The notes under the pieces are model-generated. The model was given only the letters and a program-made list of their open reading frames with translations, ran no database searches and had not been told where the DNA came from. Shown piece by piece: positions 7,535-14,759 of a stretch of 43,666 bases of DNA. This stretch comes from JBFKQC01 sp041627895 (GTDB lineage: Bacteria > Pseudomonadota > Alphaproteobacteria > Rhodobacterales > Rhodobacteraceae). A program made the position numbers and the translations under genes. The stretch's first letter is position 1; every line of letters starts with the position of its first letter. The DNA lies in contig JBFKQC010000029.1 of NCBI GenBank assembly GCA_041627895.1, forward strand, positions 1 to 43,666, in the 5' to 3' direction.

Positions 7535-8329
7535 TTGGGCGCACATGACGACACCGGCGCCCTCGTCACCGGGGGCGCTCAGGGCCTTGGCCTGGCGATC
7601 GCGCGCGAGCTGATCGCCCAGGGCTGCCGGCGCGTCGTCATCACCACGCGCGATCCCGACAAGGGCGCGCGCGCCGTCGCCGAACTGGCCGCACGCGGCG
7701 CCGAGGCGTATTGCCTCGCGCTGGATATGGGCGACATCGCCCGGGTGCAGGCCATGGTGCCGGAGGCGGTCGAACGGATCGGCCCGCTGACCGCGCTGGC
7801 CAATTGCGCCGCGAATACCGACCGCGGCTCGATCCTCGACACCACGCCCGAGCGCTGGGATGCGATCATGAACCCGAACGCCAAGGGTCCGTTCTTCGCG
7901 CTGCAGGGCTTCGCGCGGCACTGCATCGCCGCCGGGCATCCCGGGTCCTGCGTCAACATCCTCAGCATCGTGATCCACGGCGGCACCCCGTTCCTGGCGC
8001 CCTACGTGGCGTCCAAGGCGGCGCTCGGCGGCGTGACCAAGAACGCCGCCGCCGCGCTGGCCCGCCACCGTATCCGGGTGAACGGCATCAATGTCGGCTG
8101 GATGGACACGCCGGGCGAGGACATGCGCCAGAAGCTCAGCCACGACCGGGCGGACGGCTGGCAGGCGGGCGTCGAGGCGAACCTGCCCTTCGGCATGCTG
8201 GTCAAGCCGGAACACGTGGCCCGGCAGACCGCGTTCCTGCTGGGGCCGGATTCGGGCGTCGTCACCGGCTCGCTGATGGATTTCGATCAACAGGTGGTCG
8301 GGGCATATCCCGACACCGACGACAAATAG
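7535..8329 (+). CDS. Short-chain dehydrogenase/reductase, start unclear
   Basis: About 264 residues of the SDR superfamily: NAD(P)-binding TGGAQGLG near the N-terminus, NCAAN in place of NNAG, a Ser in LSIVIHGG and the catalytic YVASK. Oxidation of a sugar or cyclitol hydroxyl fits the operon. No in-frame ATG or GTG lies near the expected start. The frame offers only TTG codons (7535 chosen, also 7478). An ATG at 7545 is in a different frame, and reading from it with one extra base would give a canonical Met-Thr-x-Thr-Gly-Ala-Leu-Val-Thr-Gly-Gly start. So there is either a TTG start coupled to the ATPase stop, a real 1-bp deletion, or a sequence error near 7548-7553. The body of the gene is intact. 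Confidence 0.75.
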   Translation: MGAHDDTGALVTGGAQGLGLAIARELIAQGCRRVVITTRDPDKGARAVAELAARGAEAYCLALDMGDIARVQAMVPEAVERIGPLTALANCAANTDRGSILDTTPERWDAIMNPNAKGPFFALQGFARHCIAAGHPGSCVNILSIVIHGGTPFLAPYVASKAALGGVTKNAAAALARHRIRVNGINVGWMDTPGEDMRQKLSHDRADGWQAGVEANLPFGMLVKPEHVARQTAFLLGPDSGVVTGSLMDFDQQVVGAYPDTDDK

Positions 8330-8335
8330 CCGCCA

Positions 8336-8399
8336 GCCGCGGATCCGATCCGCGGCCACACCGCGAACCGCGATGCTCCGGGCCGGGCCCGGCATCGCG
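8336..8399 (+). other. Two strong hairpins between the SDR gene and iolG
   Basis: The first stem is GCCGCGGAT / ATCCGCGGC (9 bp, CCG loop, 8336-8356). The second is CGCGATG-CT-CCGGGC / GCCCGG-CATCGCG (13 bp with a 2-base bulge, loop CGG, 8369-8399). Neither has a T-run. They probably set the boundary between transporter and catabolic parts of the transcript by blocking exonucleases or partially terminating. Confidence 0.6.
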
Positions 8400-8460
8400 A
8401 CCTGACACGAACCTGGCCCCCCGCCAACGCGGCCCGGGGCAGCAAGAAGGAACACGACAC

Positions 8461-9459
8461 ATGCGAATCGCAGTCCTCGGCGCAGGCCGCATCGGGCAAG
8501 TCCACAGCGCCGCCATCTCGGCGACGCCGGGCGCGGAACTGGCGGCGATCCACGACCCGATCGCCAAGGCGGCCGAGGCGATGCAGGCCCGGTATGGCTG
8601 CGCGATCCGCGGCATCGACGAAATCGCGGCCTCGGCCGACGTCGACGCGGTGGCGATCTGCACGCCGACCGACACCCATGCCGACCTGATCGAGCAGTTC
8701 AGCCGCGCCGGCAAGGCGGTGTTCTGCGAAAAGCCCATCGACCTCAGCCTGGCGCGGGTCAGGGACTGCCTGAAGACGGTGGACGACACCGGCGCCACGC
8801 TGATGGTCGGCTTCAACCGCCGCTTCGACCCGCATTTCCGCGCGCTCAAGGCCGCCATCGACGCGGGCAGGATCGGCGCGGTCGAGATGGTGACGATCAC
8901 CAGCCGCGACCCGGGCCCGCCGCCGGTGTCCTATATCGAGCGCTCGGGCGGCATCTTCCGCGACATGACGATCCACGACTTCGACGTGGCGCGCTGGCTT
9001 CTGGGCGAAGAGGTCGAAACCGTGCTGGCGGCCGGCTCGGTGCTGGTCGATCCCGAGATCGGCAAGGCCGGCGATTTCGACAGCGTCAACGTGATCCTCA
9101 CCACCCCAAGCGGCAAGCAGGCGACCATCACCAACTCGCGCCGGGCAACCTACGGCTACGACCAGCGGATCGAGGTGCACGGCTCGGACGGTTCGGTCGC
9201 GGCCGAGAACGTGCACGAGGCGAACGTGGTGATCGCGGGCAAGGACGGCTATGTCCGCCCGCCGCTGGTGAACTTCTTCCTGGAACGCTACATGCCCGCC
9301 TACAAGGCCGAGATCGCCGCCTTCGTCGACGCGGTCGAGAACGGCGCGCCGGTGCCCACCACCGGGCGCGACGGCATGCTGGCCCTGGCGCTGGCCGACG
9401 CGGCCAATATCTCGGTCGCCGAGGGCCGCGCAGTCAGGGTGTCGGAGGTCATGGAATGA
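8461..9459 (+). CDS. iolG: Inositol 2-dehydrogenase (Gfo/Idh/MocA family)
   Basis: A 332-residue NAD(P)-dependent oxidoreductase. The N-terminal Rossmann motif is GAGRIG (7-12). The family EKP motif is at 90-92 with catalytic Lys91, and Asp168/His172 in RDMTIHDFD match the Lys-Asp-His triad of inositol dehydrogenases. It oxidises myo-inositol to 2-keto-myo-inositol (scyllo-inosose), or a close cyclitol. ATG 8461 follows AAGAAGGAACACGACAC, and longer in-frame readings run back into the SDR gene. The stop overlaps the next start as ATGA (9456-9459), beginning a chain of translationally coupled iol genes. MocA of rhizopine catabolism is in the same family. Confidence 0.9.
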   Translation: MRIAVLGAGRIGQVHSAAISATPGAELAAIHDPIAKAAEAMQARYGCAIRGIDEIAASADVDAVAICTPTDTHADLIEQFSRAGKAVFCEKPIDLSLARVRDCLKTVDDTGATLMVGFNRRFDPHFRALKAAIDAGRIGAVEMVTITSRDPGPPPVSYIERSGGIFRDMTIHDFDVARWLLGEEVETVLAAGSVLVDPEIGKAGDFDSVNVILTTPSGKQATITNSRRATYGYDQRIEVHGSDGSVAAENVHEANVVIAGKDGYVRPPLVNFFLERYMPAYKAEIAAFVDAVENGAPVPTTGRDGMLALALADAANISVAEGRAVRVSEVME

Positions 9460-11366
9460 AGGATCTCGATCTGATCACGATCGGGCGCTCGTCGGTCGAC
9501 CTCTACGGGGCGCAGGTCGGCGGGCGGCTCGAGGATATGGGATCGTTCGAGAAGTATATCGGCGGCTCGCCGACGAACATCGCCTGCGGCACGGCGCGGC
9601 TGGGGCTGAAATCGGCGGTGATCACCGGGGTCGGCGACGAGCATATGGGCCGGTTCATCACCGAGGAACTGGCGCGCGAGGGTGTGAACACCGAGGGCGT
9701 CAAGGTCGACCCCGCGCGGCTGACCGCGCTGGTGCTGCTGGGGATCCGCGACCAGGAACAGTTTCCGCTGATCTTCTACCGCGAGAACTGCGCCGACATG
9801 GGGCTGACGGTGGACGACATCGACGAGGGCTTCATCCGCCGCGCCCGCGCGGTCGTGGCGACCGGCACGCATCTGAGCCACCCGCAGGTCGAGGCCGCGA
9901 CGATCAAGGCGCTGGAGGTGGCGCGCGCGGCCGGGATCCAGACCGCGCTGGACATCGACTATCGTCCGAACCTTTGGGGCGTGGCGGGTCACGGCGAGGG
10001 CGAAAGCCGGTTCGTCGAAAGCGAAAAGGTGACGGCCAAGCTGCAGTCGACGCTGCATCTGTTCGACCTGATCGTCGGCACCGAAGAGGAGTTCCACATC
10101 GCCGGCGGCTCGACCGACACGATCGCGGCGCTGCGCGCGGTGCGCGCGGTCAGCGGCGCGACTCTCGTGTGCAAGCGCGGCCCGATGGGCGCCGCGGCGT
10201 TTGCCGGCGGGATTCCCGACAGCCTGGACCAGGGCGAAAGCGGCCCGGGCTTTCCGATCGAGGTGTTCAACGTGCTCGGCGCCGGCGACGGGTTCATGAG
10301 CGGGCTACTGAAAGGCTGGCTTGATGGCGAGGACTGGCCCACCGCGCTGACCTACGCCAATGCCTGCGGCGCCTTCGCCGTCAGCCGGCACGGCTGCACC
10401 CCGGCCTATCCCAGCTGGCAAGAGCTGCAGTTCTTCCTCGATCGCGGCGTCCGGGTCCCGGCGCTGCGCAAGGATGCCCAGCTGGAACAGGTGCACTGGG
10501 CGACCACCCGCAGGGGCGACTGGCCCGGGCTGCGGGTCTTCGCCTTCGACCACCGGCTGCAGCTCGAAGAGATGGACGGCGCGACGCCCGCCAGGATCGG
10601 CGCGTTCAAGCAGCTTTGCCTCGACGCCGCGCACCGGGTCGCGGCCGGGCGGCCGGGCTACGGCATCCTCTGCGACCGCCGGCTGGGGCGCGACGCGCTG
10701 TACCGCGCCGCCGGCAGCGGGCTCTGGATCGGGCGGCCGGTCGAGTGGCCGGGCTCGCGCCCGCTCGAGTTCGAGCCCGAGCTTGGCCCCGATTGCGGCG
10801 GGCTGAGGGAATGGCCGCTCGAACACGTGGTCAAGTGTCTGTGCTTCTGCCACCCCGGCGACGACGATGCGACCCAAGCCGCGCAGGAGGCCGCGGTGCT
10901 GCGGCTGTTCACCGCGGCGCGGCGCAACCGGCTGGAATTCCTGCTGGAAGTGATCCCCTCCAAGGTCGGGCCCGTCGACGACGCCACCACGCCCGCAATG
11001 ATCCAGCGGTTCTATGACATCGGCGTCTGTCCCGACTGGTGGAAGCTCGAGCCGTTCCGGACGCAGGCCGCCTGGACCGCCGCCTGCGAGGCGATCACCC
11101 GCAACGACCCGAACACCCGCGGCATCGTCGTGCTCGGCCTCGACGCGCCGGCCGACGAGCTATATGCCAGTTTCGCGGCGGCCGCGCGGCACGACCTGGT
11201 CCGGGGCTTCGCCGTCGGCCGGACGATTTTCGGCGATGCCGCGAGGGCCTGGATGAAGGGCGAGATGAGCGACGACGAGGCGGTGACGCAGATGGCCGAA
11301 AGATTCGCCGCGCTGGCCGCAACCTGGGACGCCGCCCGCGCCGAAGCCGGAAGGACCGTCGCATGA
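9456..11366 (+). CDS. iolC: 5-dehydro-2-deoxygluconokinase IolC fused to a DUF2090 aldolase-like domain
   Basis: A 636-residue two-domain protein. Residues 1 to about 330 are a PfkB/ribokinase-type kinase, ending with the anion-hole and catalytic-base motif LGAGDGFMSG (Asp near 277). About 345-636 is DUF2090, a class I aldolase-like TIM barrel. IolC phosphorylates 5-dehydro-2-deoxy-D-gluconate. The fused domain is commonly suggested to supply the IolJ step, splitting the phosphate into dihydroxyacetone phosphate and malonate semialdehyde. That would explain the absence of a separate iolJ here. It overlaps iolG upstream and the OsmC-like gene downstream, each by four bases. Confidence 0.9.
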   Translation: MKDLDLITIGRSSVDLYGAQVGGRLEDMGSFEKYIGGSPTNIACGTARLGLKSAVITGVGDEHMGRFITEELAREGVNTEGVKVDPARLTALVLLGIRDQEQFPLIFYRENCADMGLTVDDIDEGFIRRARAVVATGTHLSHPQVEAATIKALEVARAAGIQTALDIDYRPNLWGVAGHGEGESRFVESEKVTAKLQSTLHLFDLIVGTEEEFHIAGGSTDTIAALRAVRAVSGATLVCKRGPMGAAAFAGGIPDSLDQGESGPGFPIEVFNVLGAGDGFMSGLLKGWLDGEDWPTALTYANACGAFAVSRHGCTPAYPSWQELQFFLDRGVRVPALRKDAQLEQVHWATTRRGDWPGLRVFAFDHRLQLEEMDGATPARIGAFKQLCLDAAHRVAAGRPGYGILCDRRLGRDALYRAAGSGLWIGRPVEWPGSRPLEFEPELGPDCGGLREWPLEHVVKCLCFCHPGDDDATQAAQEAAVLRLFTAARRNRLEFLLEVIPSKVGPVDDATTPAMIQRFYDIGVCPDWWKLEPFRTQAAWTAACEAITRNDPNTRGIVVLGLDAPADELYASFAAAARHDLVRGFAVGRTIFGDAARAWMKGEMSDDEAVTQMAERFAALAATWDAARAEAGRTVA

Positions 11367-11788
11367 GCACGCATGTCCGGTTCCGCTATGCCGCCATCGC
11401 CGAAACCGCCGCCGGTCTCGGGCGCAGCGACGGCGGCAGGACGCTGGTCGCCGACAGGCCGCGCGGCAGGGCCGGCGGCCTGGGGCTGGGCTGCAGCGGC
11501 GGCGACCTGCTTGCCGCCGCGCTCGGCGGCTGCTTCTGGAACGATCTGCACTATGTCGCCGACGCCGCGGGCGCCGCGGTCCGCGTCGAAACGGTCGAGG
11601 CCGATATCGAGCTTGCCGGCAACCCGCCCCGCGTCGTGCGCGCCCATGTGACCGCGCGGCTTGCCGGCAACGACGAGCACGTCCTGCAGCGCATATTCGA
11701 GACCGCCGCCGCCGCCAGCACCGTCGCCAATTCGCTGACCGGCGCCTTTCCCACGACATTCGACCGCATGACCGGAGACCCGCGATGA
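11363..11788 (+). CDS. OsmC-family protein
   Basis: A 141-residue OsmC/Ohr-like protein. The core helix GCSGGDLLAAALGGCFWND carries Cys44 and Cys57, the latter at the usual peroxidatic position. The second conserved cysteine of OsmC/Ohr, normally in a CPVS-like segment, is missing: the matching region reads AAAASTVANSL. Classical peroxide reduction by a Cys pair is therefore uncertain unless Cys44 substitutes. It is locked into the iol operon by ATGA overlaps with iolC and iolD. That suggests a role tied to inositol breakdown, perhaps dealing with reactive aldehydes or ketones. That role is my inference. Confidence 0.75.
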   Translation: MSTHVRFRYAAIAETAAGLGRSDGGRTLVADRPRGRAGGLGLGCSGGDLLAAALGGCFWNDLHYVADAAGAAVRVETVEADIELAGNPPRVVRAHVTARLAGNDEHVLQRIFETAAAASTVANSLTGAFPTTFDRMTGDPR

Positions 11789-13617
11789 CCACAATCCGCC
11801 TGACCGCCGCCCAGGCCATGGTCCACTACCTGGCCAACCAGATGACCGAGGACGGCGAGCCGTTCATCGCCGGATGCTGGGCGATCTTCGGGCATGGCAA
11901 CGTCGCCGGCCTGGGCGAGGCGCTGTACAGCATCCGCGACCGGCTGCCGACCTATCGCGGCCACAACGAGCAGTCGATGGCCCATGCCGCAATCGCCTAT
12001 GCCAAGCAGCTCAAGCGCAGGCGCGCGATGATGGCGACCTCGTCGATCGGGCCGGGCGCGACCAACATGGTCACCGCCGCCGCGCTGGCGCACGTGAACC
12101 GCCTGCCGGTGCTGCTGGTGCCGGGCGACGTCTTCGCCACGCGCGGCCCCGACCCGGTGCTGCAGCAGATCGAGGATTTCGCCGACGGCACGGTCAGCGC
12201 CAACGACTGCTTCAAGCCCGTCAGCCGCTATTTCGACCGCATCACGCGGCCCGAGCAGCTGCTGACCGCGCTGCCGCGCGCGATGCGCGTGATGACCGAC
12301 CCGGCCGAGTGCGGCCCGGTGACGCTGGCGTTCTGTCAGGACATCCAGGCCCACGCCTATGACTGGCCGGCGAAGTTCTTCGACGAAAGGGTCTGGCCCG
12401 CCCGCCGGATCCGGCCCGACGAGGCCGAGGTCGCCGCCGCCGCGGCGGTCCTCGGCAAGGCCGCCAGGCCGGTGATCGTCGCCGGCGGGGGCGTGCATTA
12501 CTCCGACGCCGAGGCCGATCTGGTCGCCTTCGCCGAACGGCACGGGGTTCCCGTGGTCGAAACCCAGGCCGGCAAGTCCGCCCTGCCCTGGGACCACCCG
12601 CTGAACCTCGGCCCGGTGGGCGTCACCGGCGCCGCCTCGGCCAACGCGGTCTGCGCCGCGGCGGATGTCGTGCTGGGCGTTGGCACGCGGTTCCAGGACT
12701 TCACCACCGGGTCGTGGGATCTGTTCAAGAACCCCGACCGGCGGCTGATCTCGCTGAACGTGCAGGCCTACGACACCGTCAAGCACGGCGCGATGCCGCT
12801 GCAGTCGGACGCCCGCACCGGGCTGGCGGCGCTGACGGCCGCGCTGGGCGACTGGCGCGCCACCCCGCCCGCGGCATCCGTCAAGGCCGACTGGTTCGCC
12901 AGCGTCGACCCGCTGACCGACGCGCCCGGCGGCGACGGCAACGCGCTGCCGACCGACATGCAGGTGATCGGCGCGGTGCAGCGCGCCGCGAACGAGAACA
13001 CCGTCGTGATGTGCGCCGCCGGCACGATGCCGGGCGAGTTGCACAAGCTGTGGAAGGCCGGGCGCCCGATGTCCTATCACATGGAATACGGCTTTTCCTG
13101 CATGGGCTACGAGATCGCCGGCGCCATGGGCATCAAGCTGGCCGAGCCCTCCGCGGATGTGATCTGCTTTACCGGCGACGGCACCTACCTGATGCTGAAC
13201 TCGGAACTGGCCACCGCGGCGATGATGGGCATCGAGTTCACCGTGGTCGTCACCGACAACCGCGGCTTCGGCTGCATCAACCGGCTGCAGATGGGCACCG
13301 GCGGGGCCGAGTTCAACAACCTGCTGGACCACGCGGTGCACGAGACACCCAGCCACATCGACTTTGCCGCGCATGCCGCGTCGCTGGGCGCGACCTCGCT
13401 GAAGGTCTCGTCGATCGACGAGCTCGAGGCCGCGCTGGCGAAACGCGCCGAGGTCAGCGGACCCTATGTCGTGGTGATCGACACCGACCCCTACCCCTCG
13501 ACCGCCGAGGGCGGGCACTGGTGGGAGGTCGCCGTCCCCGAAGTGAGCGAGCGCAGCGAGGTGCAGACCGCGCGCAAGGCCTATGAAAGGGCGCTCGCCG
13601 CCCGCAACGCGCGATGA
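11785..13617 (+). CDS. iolD: 3D-(3,5/4)-trihydroxycyclohexane-1,2-dione acylhydrolase IolD
   Basis: A 610-residue thiamine-diphosphate enzyme that opens the cyclohexanedione ring to 5-deoxy-glucuronate. The catalytic glutamate of the N-terminal ThDP domain is Glu62 in HNEQSMAHAA. The central TPP-fold domain includes PVIVAGGGVHYSDA. The C-terminal ThDP/Mg motif is GDGTYLMLN about 463-471 followed by the VVVTDN segment. Length is normal for IolD. It overlaps the OsmC-like gene and the small membrane protein gene by four bases each. Function is well supported by family and operon. Confidence 0.95.
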   Translation: MTTIRLTAAQAMVHYLANQMTEDGEPFIAGCWAIFGHGNVAGLGEALYSIRDRLPTYRGHNEQSMAHAAIAYAKQLKRRRAMMATSSIGPGATNMVTAAALAHVNRLPVLLVPGDVFATRGPDPVLQQIEDFADGTVSANDCFKPVSRYFDRITRPEQLLTALPRAMRVMTDPAECGPVTLAFCQDIQAHAYDWPAKFFDERVWPARRIRPDEAEVAAAAAVLGKAARPVIVAGGGVHYSDAEADLVAFAERHGVPVVETQAGKSALPWDHPLNLGPVGVTGAASANAVCAAADVVLGVGTRFQDFTTGSWDLFKNPDRRLISLNVQAYDTVKHGAMPLQSDARTGLAALTAALGDWRATPPAASVKADWFASVDPLTDAPGGDGNALPTDMQVIGAVQRAANENTVVMCAAGTMPGELHKLWKAGRPMSYHMEYGFSCMGYEIAGAMGIKLAEPSADVICFTGDGTYLMLNSELATAAMMGIEFTVVVTDNRGFGCINRLQMGTGGAEFNNLLDHAVHETPSHIDFAAHAASLGATSLKVSSIDELEAALAKRAEVSGPYVVVIDTDPYPSTAEGGHWWEVAVPEVSERSEVQTARKAYERALAARNAR

Positions 13618-13826
13618 GCCGGCGCCGAAACTACTTCGACGTCCAGTCGCCGGTGTTCCGGCCGCTCTGGCTGCGCGGCGCGATCGTGGCGCTCTGCCTC
13701 GGCTGGGCGCTGTTCGAGCTGGCGGGCGGCAACGTGTTCTGGGCAATCCTGTTCGGCGCCGCCGGCATCTACCTGTTCCACCAGTTCTTCGTGGTCTTCG
13801 ACCCGGACAAGGGAGACAAGTCATGA
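13614..13826 (+). CDS. 70-residue two-helix membrane protein (DUF3329-like)
   Basis: A short protein with two predicted transmembrane helices at roughly 20-38 and 42-60 and charged ends (MSRRRNYF, FDPDKGDKS). The opening pattern 'FDVQSPVFRPLWLR' resembles small DUF3329-type proteins, from memory. Its start overlaps the iolD stop and its stop overlaps the iolB start, both as ATGA, which strongly supports translation. No catalytic residues are apparent. It may anchor or stabilise a complex, or be a hitch-hiking small membrane protein. Function is unknown. Confidence 0.75.
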   Translation: MSRRRNYFDVQSPVFRPLWLRGAIVALCLGWALFELAGGNVFWAILFGAAGIYLFHQFFVVFDPDKGDKS

Positions 13827-14632
13827 CCCCTCTGCTTCGCAGGCCCGTTGCCGAAACCGGCAAGGTGCACGACATTACGCCCGAACGCGCGGGCTGGGGC
13901 TATGTCGGCTTTGGACTGTACCGGCTGACGCCGGGCGAAACCGTGGCCGAGCCCACCGGCGATACCGAGGCGATCCTGGTGCTGGTCGAGGGCAAGGCCG
14001 AGATCGGCGCCGGCGAGCGAAGCTTCGGCGAGCTGGGCGAGCGGATGGACGTGTTCGAGAAGACCCCGCCGCATTGCGTCTACGTGCCGAACAATTCCGA
14101 CTGGTCGGCCACCGCGACCACCGGCTGCACCCTCGCGGTCTGTACCGCACCCGGCCGGGGCGGGCATCCCGCGCAGGTGATCGGCCCCGCGGGCATCGCG
14201 CTGGAAGAACGCGGCAAGGGCACCAACACGCGCTACATCAACAACATCGCGATGGAAAACCGCGACGTCGCCGATTCGCTGCTGGTGACCGAGGTGTTCA
14301 CGCCGGCCGGCCACTGGTCGTCCTACCCGCCGCACCGCCACGACGAGGACGACTATCCGAACATGACCTATCTCGAAGAGACCTATTACCACCGGCTGAA
14401 CCCGGCGCAGGGCTATGGCCTGCAACGGGTCTGGACCGAGGACGGGTCGCTCGACGAGGTCATGGCGGTGTCGGACGGCGACGTGGTGCTGGTGCCGAAG
14501 GGCCACCATCCCTGCGGCGCGCCCTACGGCTACGAGATGTACTATCTCAACGTCATGGCCGGGCCGCTCCGCAAGTGGCGGTTCAGGAACCATCCCGACC
14601 ACGACTGGATCTTCCAGCGCGACGCGACCTGA
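13823..14632 (+). CDS. iolB: 5-deoxy-glucuronate isomerase IolB
   Basis: A 269-residue bicupin isomerase converting 5-deoxy-D-glucuronate to 5-dehydro-2-deoxy-D-gluconate, the substrate of IolC. The C-terminal cupin metal site is visible as YPPHRHDEDD near residue 167 with EETYYHRL downstream. The start at 13823 overlaps the previous stop (ATGA). It is the last gene of the plus-strand iol operon. The next 127 bp to the convergent gene hold two perfect palindromes and an AT-rich stretch. Confidence 0.95.
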   Translation: MTPLLRRPVAETGKVHDITPERAGWGYVGFGLYRLTPGETVAEPTGDTEAILVLVEGKAEIGAGERSFGELGERMDVFEKTPPHCVYVPNNSDWSATATTGCTLAVCTAPGRGGHPAQVIGPAGIALEERGKGTNTRYINNIAMENRDVADSLLVTEVFTPAGHWSSYPPHRHDEDDYPNMTYLEETYYHRLNPAQGYGLQRVWTEDGSLDEVMAVSDGDVVLVPKGHHPCGAPYGYEMYYLNVMAGPLRKWRFRNHPDHDWIFQRDAT

Positions 14633-14710
14633 TGCGCGCCGCCCCGGCGCCCGCTGTCGCGGTACTCGGAGGGTGGCTGGATTAACCATCTGATAACAAG
14701 TGTAAATATT

Positions 14711-14724
14711 TGACCGTACGGTCA
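14711..14724. promoter_or_regulatory. Perfect 14-bp palindrome, TetR-type operator candidate
   Basis: TGACCGTACGGTCA is a perfect palindrome without spacer, of the form bound by many TetR/AcrR repressors, and it overlaps a -35-like TTGACC. It lies between convergent genes with no TetR gene in the window, so its regulator is unknown. Confidence 0.55.
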
Positions 14725-14726
14725 TT

Positions 14727-14744
14727 TGTTTCGCATGCGAAACA
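14727..14744. promoter_or_regulatory. Perfect 18-bp palindrome beside the 14-bp one
   Basis: TGTTTCGCATGCGAAACA reads identically on both strands and starts two bases after the preceding palindrome. An 18-bp perfect palindrome is very unlikely by chance in 127 bp. It could be a second operator or, less likely, a structural element. There is no T-run to suggest a terminator. Confidence 0.6.
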
Positions 14745-14759
14745 TTCCGCACCGCGGCA

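Noticed and set aside
11551..13875. Very long antisense open frame opposite iolD
   Set aside because: High GC at third positions keeps the antisense frame open. The product is Arg/Gly/His-rich with no domain, whereas the sense strand encodes intact IolD. The same applies opposite aceE (40976-43180) and opposite iolB.
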